Part shown: piece after piece, positions 1 through 9,477 of the stretch
How positions within the stretch are numbered: position 1 is the first letter of the stretch
Layout of the letters: every line of letters begins with the position of its first letter
From: Streptomyces capillispiralis
Lineage (GTDB): Bacteria > Actinomycetota > Actinomycetes > Streptomycetales > Streptomycetaceae
DNA: 64,000 nt
Assembly (NCBI RefSeq): GCF_007829875.1
Contig: NZ_VIWV01000001.1
Location: 7,142,001 to 7,206,000 of the forward strand
Reading direction: 5' to 3'
The notes under the pieces: model-generated
Told to the model about the DNA's origin: nothing
Databases searched by the model: none
What the model saw: the letters and a program-made list of their open reading frames with translations, nothing else
Translations under genes and position numbers: made by a program

Positions 1-2167
1 TGAGACCGAGGAGCGGATCAGCCAGAGCAAGATCAGGGATAGCAGGCCACTGTTCATAACCCTGCCGCGGTGACCACCGGCGGAGGCGGTACCAGTTCTC
101 CTTGGTCGGCAGCAATGGAGCGTAGTGGGGAGCATTAGTTGACTCACTCAGCGACTCCAGGAGTTCCCTTCGCTTGTCCGCCCCCCAGAAGTCGCGATAG
201 CTACCCTCGAAGGCGCTAGCATCATGTGCATCCTGGCGCACCAAGAGGGTGACTGCTGTCCCAACTTGGATGCCAGCGGGATTCAGCTTGGTAGAGAAGA
301 TACTCGGGTCCTTTTGCCCATCGGGCGTCTTCTTCCCGGTTTCCCTGCTGTCTCCGTTGAGGTTGTCCACGTAGAGACGGTCGAACTTGGAGACGAGTTC
401 CTGCCGCATGACGACCGCTGAAGGATCGCCGAGCCACGAGAAGTTAGAGATGAAGCATACGATGCCCTTTCCGGTCTGCTCCGCGATACGCCGTTCGGCA
501 ACACGAAAGAAGCGAATGTAGAGATCGTCGAGCTTGTTCTTAGTGATGTCCCACTTTTCGGATAGGCCCTGCTTGTATGGCTCGACCAGACCACCCTCCT
601 CTCGTCCGCTGACGCCTGCAAAACCGTTGTAGGGCGGATTTCCGAGGACGACGAGAACGGGTTGGGAACGCTTCACATCTATTGCCGCGTCCCGCTCCTC
701 CTCGAACTCCGGGAAGGGAAGCCTGGGATGCTCGTCAGTCTCCACCCATCCCGTTAGAGCGTTGGTCAGATAGATCTTCGCCCGCTCGTCGGAAGACAGC
801 GGTGCACCGAGCCGATCGAGGGTCAGAGCAACATTGAGGTGGGCGATGACAAACGGCGCTGGCAGCAGCTCGAACCCGTACACCCGACTCAGAGCGGCTG
901 CTTTGGCGTCCTGAGCTACCAGGGCATCGCCATGCCGATCTTCCAGTACCCGGGCGATGGTCTCGATGGTCTCGACGAGGAATGACCCCGTACCCGTACA
1001 GGGGTCGAGCACGTGAACGTTCTCATCGGCCAAGCCGAGTTCGAGGCCGAGGTCCTGCTGGAGGGATTGGTGGACGCGCATGACCATGTACCGCACAACT
1101 TCGGGCGGGGTGTACCAGACACCGAGCTGACGGCGCAGGTCCGGGTCATAGGCTTCAAGGAAGGGCTCGTAGAAGTACTGAACGGCGTTGCCCGACTCGA
1201 AGCTGTTGAAGAAAAGTGTGCGGTCGACGCGAGCGAGGGTGTCCTCAGTCCAGTCGAGCACCTCGTCAAGGCCCACCGGCAAGGTCGCCGGCGTCGCCAA
1301 CTGCTGAAAGAGCACACGGACCATTGGCACCTTGAGGGTCCACTGCGCAGACTTCCAGCTGAACCGCTGCTGACTGCCAGGCAGCTGCGACTCGCTCCAC
1401 ACAACCCATGCAGCGAAAACCCCATAGAAGAGCGTCTGGACAAGCGCAGAACGAAAGAACCTCTCGCCCTCTTCGCCCTCGAAACGCAGGCCGAGGCCAT
1501 CTTCCATTGCCTCGCGTAGCGTAGCCAAGGCATTCATATGCCTGGCGTCAGCCGAGTCCAGCCGCTTTCGCCCCTCGCGTGCGTAGGCTGCCAGAAACCA
1601 GGCCAAGTCGGCTGGTTGCGACAGGGGTGCATCGCCCAGGAGCGCCCGCCTCAGGTAGTCTTCAAGATCGGTTTCTAGTTCCGGAGCCACCTGCCTGGCT
1701 GCGTGAACCAGTGCCCAGAAGCCCTCCTCGTCGTGCGCGAGGGAGAACGCCTCGCCCACGACAGGCTGGCCATCCTCGCCAAGCCCCACCACCAAGAACT
1801 CACGGTAGGTCGTGACCAGGACCTTCCCATACCGCGTGAGGTACCTGCGCACCTGCTGGCTACGTGCGATTCGACGTACATCCTTGCCGGGCCCCTTGAC
1901 CTCCATCACGCCCCGCTCGGGAACCCGTGCGACCATGACTTCGCGTCCAGCCTGCTCGACAGCACGACTGCCGATGAACAGGCCGCCATCCGGGACCCCT
2001 GCGCCGCGATTGCGAGTCGTCAAGACACAGACGATCTTCGGTGACAATCGACCACCGATAGCGTTGAGCAACCTCTCCATCTGCCCGTAGTAAGAGGTCT
2101 CCTCAACCGCCTCGCCCGTCGCGTGAATCCTGGCCAGACCCTGTAGATAATCCCGAAGCGCACCCAC
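1..2167 (-). CDS. Type ISP-like restriction-modification enzyme (nuclease plus N6-adenine methylase), 3' end outside window
   Basis: The reading frame stays open to the left edge, so the C-terminal specificity part is missing. Order seen: an N-terminal region with an E-V-K triplet (about nt 1895-1910) that resembles the D/E-x-K core of Mrr-like nucleases, then a class I methyltransferase with motif I (LDPCTGTGSFLV, about nt 985-1020) and motif IV (GNPPYNGF, about nt 617-646), the signature of adenine-N6 methylases. Such fused enzymes (type ISP/type IIG) methylate and cleave from one polypeptide. I see no helicase block between nuclease and methylase, unlike LlaBIII or LlaGI. I chose GTG at 2167 because a stop lies four codons upstream. 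It lies just downstream of DISARM on the same strand but is probably independent. The family call is good; the exact subtype is uncertain because the target-recognition domain is cut off. Confidence 0.75.
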   Translation of the reverse strand, partial: MGALRDYLQGLARIHATGEAVEETSYYGQMERLLNAIGGRLSPKIVCVLTTRNRGAGVPDGGLFIGSRAVEQAGREVMVARVPERGVMEVKGPGKDVRRIARSQQVRRYLTRYGKVLVTTYREFLVVGLGEDGQPVVGEAFSLAHDEEGFWALVHAARQVAPELETDLEDYLRRALLGDAPLSQPADLAWFLAAYAREGRKRLDSADARHMNALATLREAMEDGLGLRFEGEEGERFFRSALVQTLFYGVFAAWVVWSESQLPGSQQRFSWKSAQWTLKVPMVRVLFQQLATPATLPVGLDEVLDWTEDTLARVDRTLFFNSFESGNAVQYFYEPFLEAYDPDLRRQLGVWYTPPEVVRYMVMRVHQSLQQDLGLELGLADENVHVLDPCTGTGSFLVETIETIARVLEDRHGDALVAQDAKAAALSRVYGFELLPAPFVIAHLNVALTLDRLGAPLSSDERAKIYLTNALTGWVETDEHPRLPFPEFEEERDAAIDVKRSQPVLVVLGNPPYNGFAGVSGREEGGLVEPYKQGLSEKWDITKNKLDDLYIRFFRVAERRIAEQTGKGIVCFISNFSWLGDPSAVVMRQELVSKFDRLYVDNLNGDSRETGKKTPDGQKDPSIFSTKLNPAGIQVGTAVTLLVRQDAHDASAFEGSYRDFWGADKRRELLESLSESTNAPHYAPLLPTKENWYRLRRWSPRQGYEQWPAIPDLALADPLLGL

Positions 2168-2386
2168 GTCCTGATCTTAATCAGGAACCGACCAACCAGG
2201 CGGGGCATCCAGGGAGCGTCACCTTGAGTAACACCACCATTACCCAGTTGCAACCTGGCCGACGATACCGATAGCGGCGGGCCGACACCAGCTACGTCAC
2301 TGCCATCGCCGACTCAGAGGCAAGCCGAACGCGGCGAAGGGCCGTCCCGAACGAGGTGAACGGCCCCTCCGGCCGCTGCCGGGGGA

Positions 2387-2761
2387 CTACTCGGTCTCCT
2401 CGACGAGCGGAAGCAGCCGGGCCAAAGCCTGACGGCAGTTCGCTGCGGTCCGAGCAGCTGCCTCCTGTGCCCCCATGGGCGCCTGCGCGGGAATCTGCGC
2501 AGCCGCGTAAGACTTCAATTCGTTCAGTGCTTCGGTGCGGGCCTGCGGGGGGAGGTCGAGCAAGTCGCGCTCGGCGACTGTGAACTCCCCGTAGCGACGC
2601 TGGGTCGCCGCCTGGACCATCCGCCAGGTCTGGTCCTCCGCCGACATGATGTAGCTGAGCACCACGTTCGTCTTCGTCTTCGTGGAGACGGCCGCCATGT
2701 CGACGATGCGCGGCGTCTCCTTGTGAGGCTTGCGCGGCTTGCGCGCCTTCTCCCGGCCCAC
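2387..2761 (-). CDS. Hypothetical small basic protein (124 aa)
   Basis: The N-terminus is Lys/Arg-rich (GREKARKPRKPHKE) and is followed by a mostly helical segment ending in LARLLPLVEETE. I recognise no domain. The basic tail would suit nucleic-acid binding, but that is only inference. It lies between drmC (starts 3708, ends 2974) and the restriction enzyme, separated from each by about 210-220 bases. It is therefore probably not part of the DISARM operon proper. Codon use is normal for the host. Confidence 0.55.
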   Translation of the reverse strand: MGREKARKPRKPHKETPRIVDMAAVSTKTKTNVVLSYIMSAEDQTWRMVQAATQRRYGEFTVAERDLLDLPPQARTEALNELKSYAAAQIPAQAPMGAQEAAARTAANCRQALARLLPLVEETE

Positions 2762-2973
2762 GGCACACTCCTTGCTGCGGTGCGGTCAGCAGGACCGCAG
2801 GGGGTCCGTCCCCATGGACAACGACCATGAAGGGCGTCGGGAAACCGCCCGCTGTCCTGCGCCGTTCCCGTTCGCCCACCTGCAGCACAAGGCCGGACGG
2901 GCGGAGGCTATCGGGAACCACGGGTTGGCGCGGATGTGACGGTCGGGGCTGGCTGGTGCCCGGCGCCGGCCTG

Positions 2974-3708
2974 TCAGGAGATCTGTTCGTATAGGGCCCC
3001 CTCTGCCTCCCGTAGCTCGCGCTCGACGGCTTCGGTGAGGTTCGGGTTGTCGATGAGGACGCCGAATTCGACGTTGTTGTTCTCTGCGCTCCAGGAGAAG
3101 TTCGCGCTGGTGACCAGGAGGAGGTGGTGGTCGATGGCGAGGAACTTGGCGTGATTGCGGACGTATCCGCCGTCGAATTCCTTGGTCCGCCATACCTCGG
3201 CCGGAGCCAGGTGGGCGGCTACCTCTGTGGTCGAAGGGGCCCAGTGTTGTCCGCTGCCGTCGGCGGCCCGGGTGTCCATGTAGACGCGAACGGCGACGCC
3301 GTCGCGCTGTGCGGCCGTCCGCAGTGACACCCAGAGTGCCGAGCTGCGCTGGAAGTTGAAGGTGGAGCAGGTGATTGCGTGGCGGGCGCTGTCCACGAGG
3401 CGGGTGACTGAGGTGGTGAGCGGCCCGCTCTGGGCGAGATGTCCGGGCATGGTCCACAGCGGTGACAGTGTGGTCGGAAGTGCCCGTGCCCCCTCGATTG
3501 CCCGCAGGACTAGAACCTGCTGATACGTCGCTCGGGCGTCTCGGGCCACCGCCTCTAGTAGCCGCCGGATCTCTGCTCGCTGGCCGACCGCGACGACCTT
3601 GAGTGCGGTGGTCAAGGTGTCGCCGTCGGCCAGGCGGTCGGCTATGTCCTTGGCCTCGGTTCCGGTCAGGAGCCGCCCGAGCTGGCGCGGCGCGTCCGCG
3701 TCACTCAT
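2974..3708 (-). CDS. drmC: DISARM protein DrmC, phospholipase D-like (244 aa)
   Basis: Last gene of the DISARM operon. The C-terminal half carries one PLD/HKD motif, H-A-K-F-L-A-I-D (H-x-K-x4-D), followed by LLVTSANFSWSAENNN, the usual second half of a PLD catalytic unit; another conserved stretch (CSTFNFQRS) lies upstream. One HKD motif implies that the enzyme works as a dimer. In DISARM, DrmC is a PLD-family accessory nuclease and is reported to be dispensable for protection in some hosts. The ATG at 3708 overlaps the end of drmB by 8 bases, so translation is coupled. Length fits the family. The assignment rests on the motif plus its position at the end of a canonical drmD-drmMI-drmA-drmB-drmC order. 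Confidence 0.9.
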   Translation of the reverse strand: MSDADAPRQLGRLLTGTEAKDIADRLADGDTLTTALKVVAVGQRAEIRRLLEAVARDARATYQQVLVLRAIEGARALPTTLSPLWTMPGHLAQSGPLTTSVTRLVDSARHAITCSTFNFQRSSALWVSLRTAAQRDGVAVRVYMDTRAADGSGQHWAPSTTEVAAHLAPAEVWRTKEFDGGYVRNHAKFLAIDHHLLLVTSANFSWSAENNNVEFGVLIDNPNLTEAVERELREAEGALYEQIS

Positions 3709-5734
3709 GAGCCTGGAAGAAGCCGAGGTCGCTGCCGGGCAGGTCGAGCAGGAAGCGGCGGTCGAGGAAGCGGTTGGCGCGCTCGCAGGAGGTTTCCGAG
3801 GCCATGACGCAGCAGTGGCACGCGGCGCCGTGGAGGAAGTCCTCGGGATCCTGTGGGGTGCGCTTGGAGCAGATGGGGTCGGAGGAGCAGCGTGTGGCCT
3901 TGCGCAGCGCGCTGCTGACGACCCGCTGGAGGCGCGTTGGCTCGCTGAGCTGTACGAGGCCGCCGAGGGTGCCGTCGCTGTCGGATGCGGTGGTGCAGAT
4001 GAGAAGGCCGGCCGCGGGGTCGCGGCCTTCGTTGGCGGGCCATGCGTAGAGGCGTTCGCTAAGGCTGGCGGCCGAGTAGCCGCAGGTCAGGGCAAGCTCG
4101 CGGATGAGGATGTGAGCAAGGGTGTGGACGAGCCAGTAGCGCGGGGGCTTCAGACGGCTGTCGGGGTCGATCTGGCCAGCGGTGTCGGAGAAGCGGCGCT
4201 CGAAGTTTCTGCGGTGTGCCTCGCGGTGGAGCTTCCACAGGTCGGTGTCCAGGACGCGCTTCTCCCAGGCCGCGACGGCGTTTTCGTCGAGCTGGAGGAA
4301 GATGCCTTCGCCGCGGTCTTCGGTGGCCACGGTCCATGTCGGCCGGGACGTACGCGTCAGTGGGGCCAAGCGGCGCGGGAGGTCGCCGACGCGGTCCATG
4401 TCGTCGATGCGGGTGAAGCCGACCAAGGCATTCACCTTGCGGAGGCGTTCGACCGCGAGCACACGGGTGATCTCAGGCTGCAGGGTGTCGCCCCGGTTGC
4501 GGGTGGCTAGGGTGAGCCCGCTCTTGGGGTCCGCGACGCGGGTGCCGACGATGTCACGCAGCAGGTAGCGCCATTCGGGGACGAGGAGGTCGACCGGGTC
4601 CCAGTCGCGGAGCTTCTCCTCCTGTTCCTCCGGGGTGTCGGTGGGGGCGGAGGCAGCCTGCAGGACCTGCTCCAGGTCGTGGTCGGACAGGCTGGTGACG
4701 TCGACGCCGCCGTCCATGCCGAGAAGGTCTCTGATCAGGTCGAGGTTGTCGCGGTACTTGGCGAGTTTGTCGCCCAGCGCGGTGCGGACCCGGTCGGCGA
4801 GGTCGCTGGCTTTCTCCTCCTGGGATTCCGGCATCACGATGATGGACTGGGTGGCCGGGAACCACAGGTTGGAGGCGCCGACGAGCATCAGCCGGGTCTC
4901 GTTGCGGCAGCCCTTGGGCTCGAAGGCGTCCAAGTGGGGGTGGCGTCCGCGGCACTGCGGGAGTTTCGCCCTGCCGGCCTCGCCCTGGGCCTCGTTCATG
5001 GGCCGCCGCATGTCGCAGGACGCGCAGTGGATGACGGCCGAGGCGCCCTTGCCGGCGGTCCGGTCGACCATCTTCAGGACGGGTAGCTCCGCCTGGGTGC
5101 ACGGCTGTCCGCGGTGCACCCACAGGTCGTACGGGAACTCGTCCAGGTGTCCGTCGACGCAGGCCAGCAGATACCGGGCTGGGATGGCGGTGCGGCGCAT
5201 CGGCTTGCGGGTGCCGGCGCCCGCGCGGCCCGTGCACTTGGCGTGCTCGAAGACGGCCAGGTCGGTGCGGAAGGGGTGCGTGTTGCGGTAGTCGAACTGG
5301 GTGAGTAGTCCGAGCATGTCGCAGCCCGTGCAGCGCAGCCATTGCGGGAAGACCCGGGAGGGGACTCCGAGGTCGTTGCCTTCGGCGGACCGGCTGTGCT
5401 TCTTCGGCTGCCAGGGATACGGCCGTAGCTGCACGTCGGGGGAACGCAGCATCATGCGGACTACGTCACGCAGGCGGGGGGCGTGGATCTGCGGGGGTGC
5501 GGAGTCGCGGCGCCGCCAGATGCGGTCCCAGTCGTCCAGGCCGGTGGGCATGATCGTGAACTGCGGCAAGTCCATGATCGCGCCGGGGCCGTAGGTGTAG
5601 AGCAGGGAGGAGGGCCGGGCGGAGCCGACCTTGGCACGGTTGTGCTTGGTCGCCTTCTCCGCCTCCTGTTCCAAGTCGCCCAGCGGGTCGACGGCGTGGG
5701 CGACGTCGTAGACGAAGCGCGTCTCGTCACTCAC
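3701..5734 (-). CDS. drmB: DISARM protein DrmB (DUF1998, 677 aa)
   Basis: DrmB is the DUF1998 protein that forms a complex with the helicase DrmA in DISARM and helps it engage unmodified invading DNA. The C-terminus shows the DUF1998 zinc-type cysteine cluster (LHGAACHCCVMASETSCERAN, about nt 3770-3835), preceded by more cysteines (TRCSSDPICS). The N-terminal part has further C-x2-C pairs (RCTGCDMLGLL, HCASCDMRR), likely structural zinc sites. I chose the GTG at 5734: it forms a GTGA overlap with the drmA stop and has a strong ribosome binding site (GGAGGA, six bases upstream). A longer ATG start at 5758 would lack this. Coupling to drmA suits two subunits made in equal amounts. Confidence 0.92.
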   Translation of the reverse strand: MSDETRFVYDVAHAVDPLGDLEQEAEKATKHNRAKVGSARPSSLLYTYGPGAIMDLPQFTIMPTGLDDWDRIWRRRDSAPPQIHAPRLRDVVRMMLRSPDVQLRPYPWQPKKHSRSAEGNDLGVPSRVFPQWLRCTGCDMLGLLTQFDYRNTHPFRTDLAVFEHAKCTGRAGAGTRKPMRRTAIPARYLLACVDGHLDEFPYDLWVHRGQPCTQAELPVLKMVDRTAGKGASAVIHCASCDMRRPMNEAQGEAGRAKLPQCRGRHPHLDAFEPKGCRNETRLMLVGASNLWFPATQSIIVMPESQEEKASDLADRVRTALGDKLAKYRDNLDLIRDLLGMDGGVDVTSLSDHDLEQVLQAASAPTDTPEEQEEKLRDWDPVDLLVPEWRYLLRDIVGTRVADPKSGLTLATRNRGDTLQPEITRVLAVERLRKVNALVGFTRIDDMDRVGDLPRRLAPLTRTSRPTWTVATEDRGEGIFLQLDENAVAAWEKRVLDTDLWKLHREAHRRNFERRFSDTAGQIDPDSRLKPPRYWLVHTLAHILIRELALTCGYSAASLSERLYAWPANEGRDPAAGLLICTTASDSDGTLGGLVQLSEPTRLQRVVSSALRKATRCSSDPICSKRTPQDPEDFLHGAACHCCVMASETSCERANRFLDRRFLLDLPGSDLGFFQAHE

Positions 5735-8700
5735 GAGTTGTCCTCCGGCATCTTCCACTGAGGGGCATGGTCAGGTGCCCGGTACACCAGCCGCTCCTTG
5801 ATCGGGCTCACCAGGAGGTTGATCTCCGGCTGCACCTCGCGCATCGAGTTCGCCACGATGAACGGCGCGGCGTCACGGGTGTCGATGCCCGCCTTGGCGT
5901 TCTCCGCGCTCATCATCAGCGCGTCGTGCCGACCGTCGTCCAAAACCCTCTCGTACACCAGCGACTTGCGGTCCTCCATGAGGCTCTTGCGGCGCTTGCC
6001 CCATTGGTCGAGCCGGTTTTCCAGGCGCAGGCGGGCACGGGTGGCGGCGTCCTCGTCGCCGGCCCGCGCGACGCGACGGACGAGGGCGTCTACGAGTTCG
6101 CCCGCGAAGTGCTGCTCGGCCTCGATACGGGCTGCCCCGTCCTCCGGGGACAGCCCCTGGCCAGCCTTCGCTGCCTGCAGGACCCGGGCGGCGCTCACTA
6201 GCACGCCGTCCAGGCCGCGCTCCAGAGAGGTCACCGAGAACGGGGTCACCGACAGCGCCTCCACCTGGGCGTAGAACGTCTCGTGGTAGTGGCGGAACTG
6301 TTCGAAATGGGCGAGGTCCCTCGGCCGCGCCCAGTTCCCGAGTGCGACCACCAGCCCCGGCCGGTCCGCCGTACGGCCGACACGGGAGGACGCCTGGATG
6401 TACTCCGCGGTGTTCTTCGGCTGCCCGACCACGAGCATCAGCCCAAGGCGAGTCACGTCCACACCCACCTGGAGCATGGAGGTGGCCAGAACCACGTCGT
6501 ACGGATTGACCTCGCGCGTGGGCTCCGGCTTCTTCGCCTCCCTGAGCGCGCGCCGGTTGCGCTTGCCCGCGGTGGAGTCGAAGCCCGGGTCGAATGCCGT
6601 CGCCATCTGGTCCAGGGTCGCGGTGATGTCCGCGCTGGCCACGCGCGAGGTCAGCTCGGCGACGTGCAGCGAACCGTAGTCGGTTCCGGTGCGGCGGGGG
6701 AGCTTCGACCAGGGGCGGCCCTTGGCGAGCGCGGTTTGAATGTCGTCGCTCATGTATCGGGCCATGCCGGCGAGTTCACGGGTGGCGCTGAAGTAGCCGA
6801 CCAGGGTCATGTACGGATCGGCCGCGCGGCTGGAGCGGTCGAGGAGCAGCTGCCCGGCGGCTAGGAGAACCTCGGCGACCCGGATCTCCGCTGTGGTCAA
6901 GCGCACCCCGGTGGTGCTGATCCCGACGTACCGGCGCCCCGGGTGCTTCTCGGAGACCGGGATCTCCTTGGAGAAGTAGGTGTTCCCGGCGTCCAGGACC
7001 TGTGGCGGGAAGATGGTGACGTCGCGTCCGTACAGCGCGCGCACCTGCTCGGAAGCGTTACGGGCGGTGGCCGTGGAGGCGACGAGGAGCGGACGCACCG
7101 GGCGTCCCTCCTTGGTCCGCCAGTCGGTCATCGCGTCGATCGCCACCTCGAATAGGCCCACCGTCGTGCCGAGTGCCCCGGTGATCAGGTGCAACTCGTC
7201 CTGGATGACCAGGTCCGGGGGGCGTAGCCGCGTGGCCGGGTGAAGGGCGGCCGCCGGCCAGCCGTCCTTCTTGGGGTGCTTGCTGCCGTCCTTGATGTCG
7301 CACTGCTGATAGTCGGGATGCACGAATCCGTGCCGTTCACAGCGTCGCGAGACATGCCCGAACAGCGAGGCGGCCTCGCCCTCCCGCGCCAGGCGGGCGA
7401 ACTTGTCCACCGTGGCGATGACGAATGCCGGCGCGAGCCGGTAGATCTCCTCGTCGACCGTGAGCACCGGCAGCCCGTCCGGGACTTCACCGCCGTCGGC
7501 GAACGGGCAGTTGGCCAGCTCGTCCCCGCAGTACACGTACACCCGGCGCAGCGCGGGCTCCGTGCGCACATCGCGCGCCTCGACCCGCGTCCCGCACCAC
7601 GGGCAGCGCTGGATCTGCAGCACCGTCAGGCGATATCCACGACCCCCATGGGCCTTTTGCAACTGCTCGGCGGCCTCGTCGTACCGTTTCGGGCTCACAT
7701 CGGTGCCGACCCACAGCCCGATCCGGAACGGCTCCTCACCCCACGTCGCCACATCATCGCGCCGCGCCAGCTCCGCCGCGCACACCAGGGCGGTGGCGCG
7801 CTGGAACTGCTGGGCGGTGAGCAGGCGCAGCGTGTACCGCATGAGGACGGCGACCCCGGACCGTCCGTCCAGCGGACCGTCGAATGCATCCACGAGGCCC
7901 TGGCGGCGCCGGATCGCGAACGTGTAGGCGGCCAGACCCAGATACGCCTCCGTCTTGCCACCACCAGTCGGGAAGAACAGCAGCTGCGCCTTGGCCAGAT
8001 CCCCCGACCGCTTCTCGGCCGCCGGGTCGGACAGCAACGGCAACTGCATGAGCACGAAGGCGAGCTGGAAGGTACGCCACGAATGCGCCAAGGCCCCCTT
8101 CTCCGCGAGGATAGCCTCGCGAGCCTCGTCGATGCTCTCCTCCGGCCGACTCGCCCGCCTTTCCGCGACCTGGGATTGGACGCGCTGATCGGCCATCACC
8201 CGGTTCATGAACCGGAAGCAGCGCAACGCCTCCTTGTCCCCGAGGAGGTGCTTCAGACCCTCCTCAAGCTGGCGTTGCACCCGGCGCGCCTCGGTGACCG
8301 CGTCCAGGCCCTCGGACCGCAGATGCTCCGGAAGAGCCTTGGCCCGCTGCTCCTCGCCGTCCAGCCAGTCCGTGTAACCCGCGACGATCGGCTCAAGACC
8401 CGTACGCAGCTCGTCGATCGACACCTCCTGGAGCTTGCGCATGTCCAGCAGAGCCGCGCCGATCTCCTCGGCGGCCGTCTGCGGCGTCTCACTCACCGGC
8501 AGCCACGTCGTCCACACCTCGCTGGCCCTGCGCGCCCCCTCGGCTACCTTCCAGTCCACCGAGCAGGTCCGGCCATGGGCGAACTCCAGACGGTTGCGGT
8601 ACTGAAGCCGCAGGCGCCGCACTTCGTCGTCCGGCTCCTCGCGCGTGTCCAGGAGTACGTCATTGACCGGCAGGAACGCCTCAGCTCCACCAGCCGACAC

Positions 8701-9477
8701 CGACAGCTTGGTCTGGTACAGCCACGCCTCGACCGGGATCTTGCGAGGCGTCTCCCGGTCGTTGCACAATGCCACCTCGATCAGCCGGCAGTCACGCTCG
8801 GAGTCGTCGTATCGATCCACCCGAAGCAGGACCTTGTCCTTGAGCACGATCTCGCTCGTACGGGACGGCTTCAGGTCGGCAACCTTGATCGCCTTCGCTA
8901 TGGCGTGCGGGGTGCGCTGGAAACGACGGAGCGCCGGAGCCGGTGCCGCGCCCTCGCCGTCTTCGGTGCCCTCGCCACGCTTCTCCTTCACCGGCTCGTA
9001 CGTGCCCCACGAGGCGGTCACCGTGAACTCGTCGAGATCGTCAGGGATCTGGAAGCGCAGCCCCATCGACGCCGGGATCATCAACCCACGCTTCTGCGGC
9101 TGGTCCTCCACCTCGTCCTCGTCCGAACTCGCGCTGCTGTCGTCGACGGCAGTGAGCGGCACACCCCGGCTCTCGGCGGCGTCCACAGCGTCACCCACGT
9201 CGGTCGCAGCGTCGTCCGATCCAGCCTCGCCTGGGTCGTCCTGGCCGGCGGTGAGGCGCACGGGCGCGATCCGGCCGATCAGGTACGCCGAGTCGGGGAC
9301 ACCGTCAAGGACCTCGTCCGGGCCGTTCGCCGGGCCGAGGAGCTCACGCTCCAGGATGTCGACCAGATTCTCGCGGGCCGTCCAGGAACGGTCGTCGGGT
9401 TCGAGGGCGAGACGGTAGGCCGGGGCCTGCGGGGCACCGGCTGAGGGTTGGGCACTGTTGTGCCCCGGGGTCGTCAC
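5731..9477 (-). CDS. drmA: DISARM helicase DrmA (1248 aa)
   Basis: A large SF2-like helicase and core DISARM factor. Walker A is FFPTGGGKTEAYLGLA (about nt 7940-7985); the motif II equivalent is V-I-Q-D-E-L-H-L (about nt 7190-7215); a late helicase motif with an arginine finger reads SSRVGRTADRPGL. The first ~450 residues are acidic and variable and contain no motif I can name. A C-x2-C pair (CPWCGTRVEARDV) lies between the two RecA-like lobes. DrmA with DrmB binds DNA with a single-stranded overhang and threads it, and phage DNA triggers release of autoinhibition. The GTG start overlaps the drmMI stop (GTGA). No frameshift is seen, so the protein looks intact. Confidence 0.93.
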   Translation of the reverse strand: MTTPGHNSAQPSAGAPQAPAYRLALEPDDRSWTARENLVDILERELLGPANGPDEVLDGVPDSAYLIGRIAPVRLTAGQDDPGEAGSDDAATDVGDAVDAAESRGVPLTAVDDSSASSDEDEVEDQPQKRGLMIPASMGLRFQIPDDLDEFTVTASWGTYEPVKEKRGEGTEDGEGAAPAPALRRFQRTPHAIAKAIKVADLKPSRTSEIVLKDKVLLRVDRYDDSERDCRLIEVALCNDRETPRKIPVEAWLYQTKLSVSAGGAEAFLPVNDVLLDTREEPDDEVRRLRLQYRNRLEFAHGRTCSVDWKVAEGARRASEVWTTWLPVSETPQTAAEEIGAALLDMRKLQEVSIDELRTGLEPIVAGYTDWLDGEEQRAKALPEHLRSEGLDAVTEARRVQRQLEEGLKHLLGDKEALRCFRFMNRVMADQRVQSQVAERRASRPEESIDEAREAILAEKGALAHSWRTFQLAFVLMQLPLLSDPAAEKRSGDLAKAQLLFFPTGGGKTEAYLGLAAYTFAIRRRQGLVDAFDGPLDGRSGVAVLMRYTLRLLTAQQFQRATALVCAAELARRDDVATWGEEPFRIGLWVGTDVSPKRYDEAAEQLQKAHGGRGYRLTVLQIQRCPWCGTRVEARDVRTEPALRRVYVYCGDELANCPFADGGEVPDGLPVLTVDEEIYRLAPAFVIATVDKFARLAREGEAASLFGHVSRRCERHGFVHPDYQQCDIKDGSKHPKKDGWPAAALHPATRLRPPDLVIQDELHLITGALGTTVGLFEVAIDAMTDWRTKEGRPVRPLLVASTATARNASEQVRALYGRDVTIFPPQVLDAGNTYFSKEIPVSEKHPGRRYVGISTTGVRLTTAEIRVAEVLLAAGQLLLDRSSRAADPYMTLVGYFSATRELAGMARYMSDDIQTALAKGRPWSKLPRRTGTDYGSLHVAELTSRVASADITATLDQMATAFDPGFDSTAGKRNRRALREAKKPEPTREVNPYDVVLATSMLQVGVDVTRLGLMLVVGQPKNTAEYIQASSRVGRTADRPGLVVALGNWARPRDLAHFEQFRHYHETFYAQVEALSVTPFSVTSLERGLDGVLVSAARVLQAAKAGQGLSPEDGAARIEAEQHFAGELVDALVRRVARAGDEDAATRARLRLENRLDQWGKRRKSLMEDRKSLVYERVLDDGRHDALMMSAENAKAGIDTRDAAPFIVANSMREVQPEINLLVSPIKERLVYRAPDHAPQWKMPEDNS

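Noticed and set aside
7240..9444. A 734-codon plus-strand open frame opposite drmA
   Set aside because: It is the mirror of drmA in very GC-rich DNA: Arg/Leu/His-rich, no domain, no ribosome binding site. The minus strand carries clear helicase motifs.
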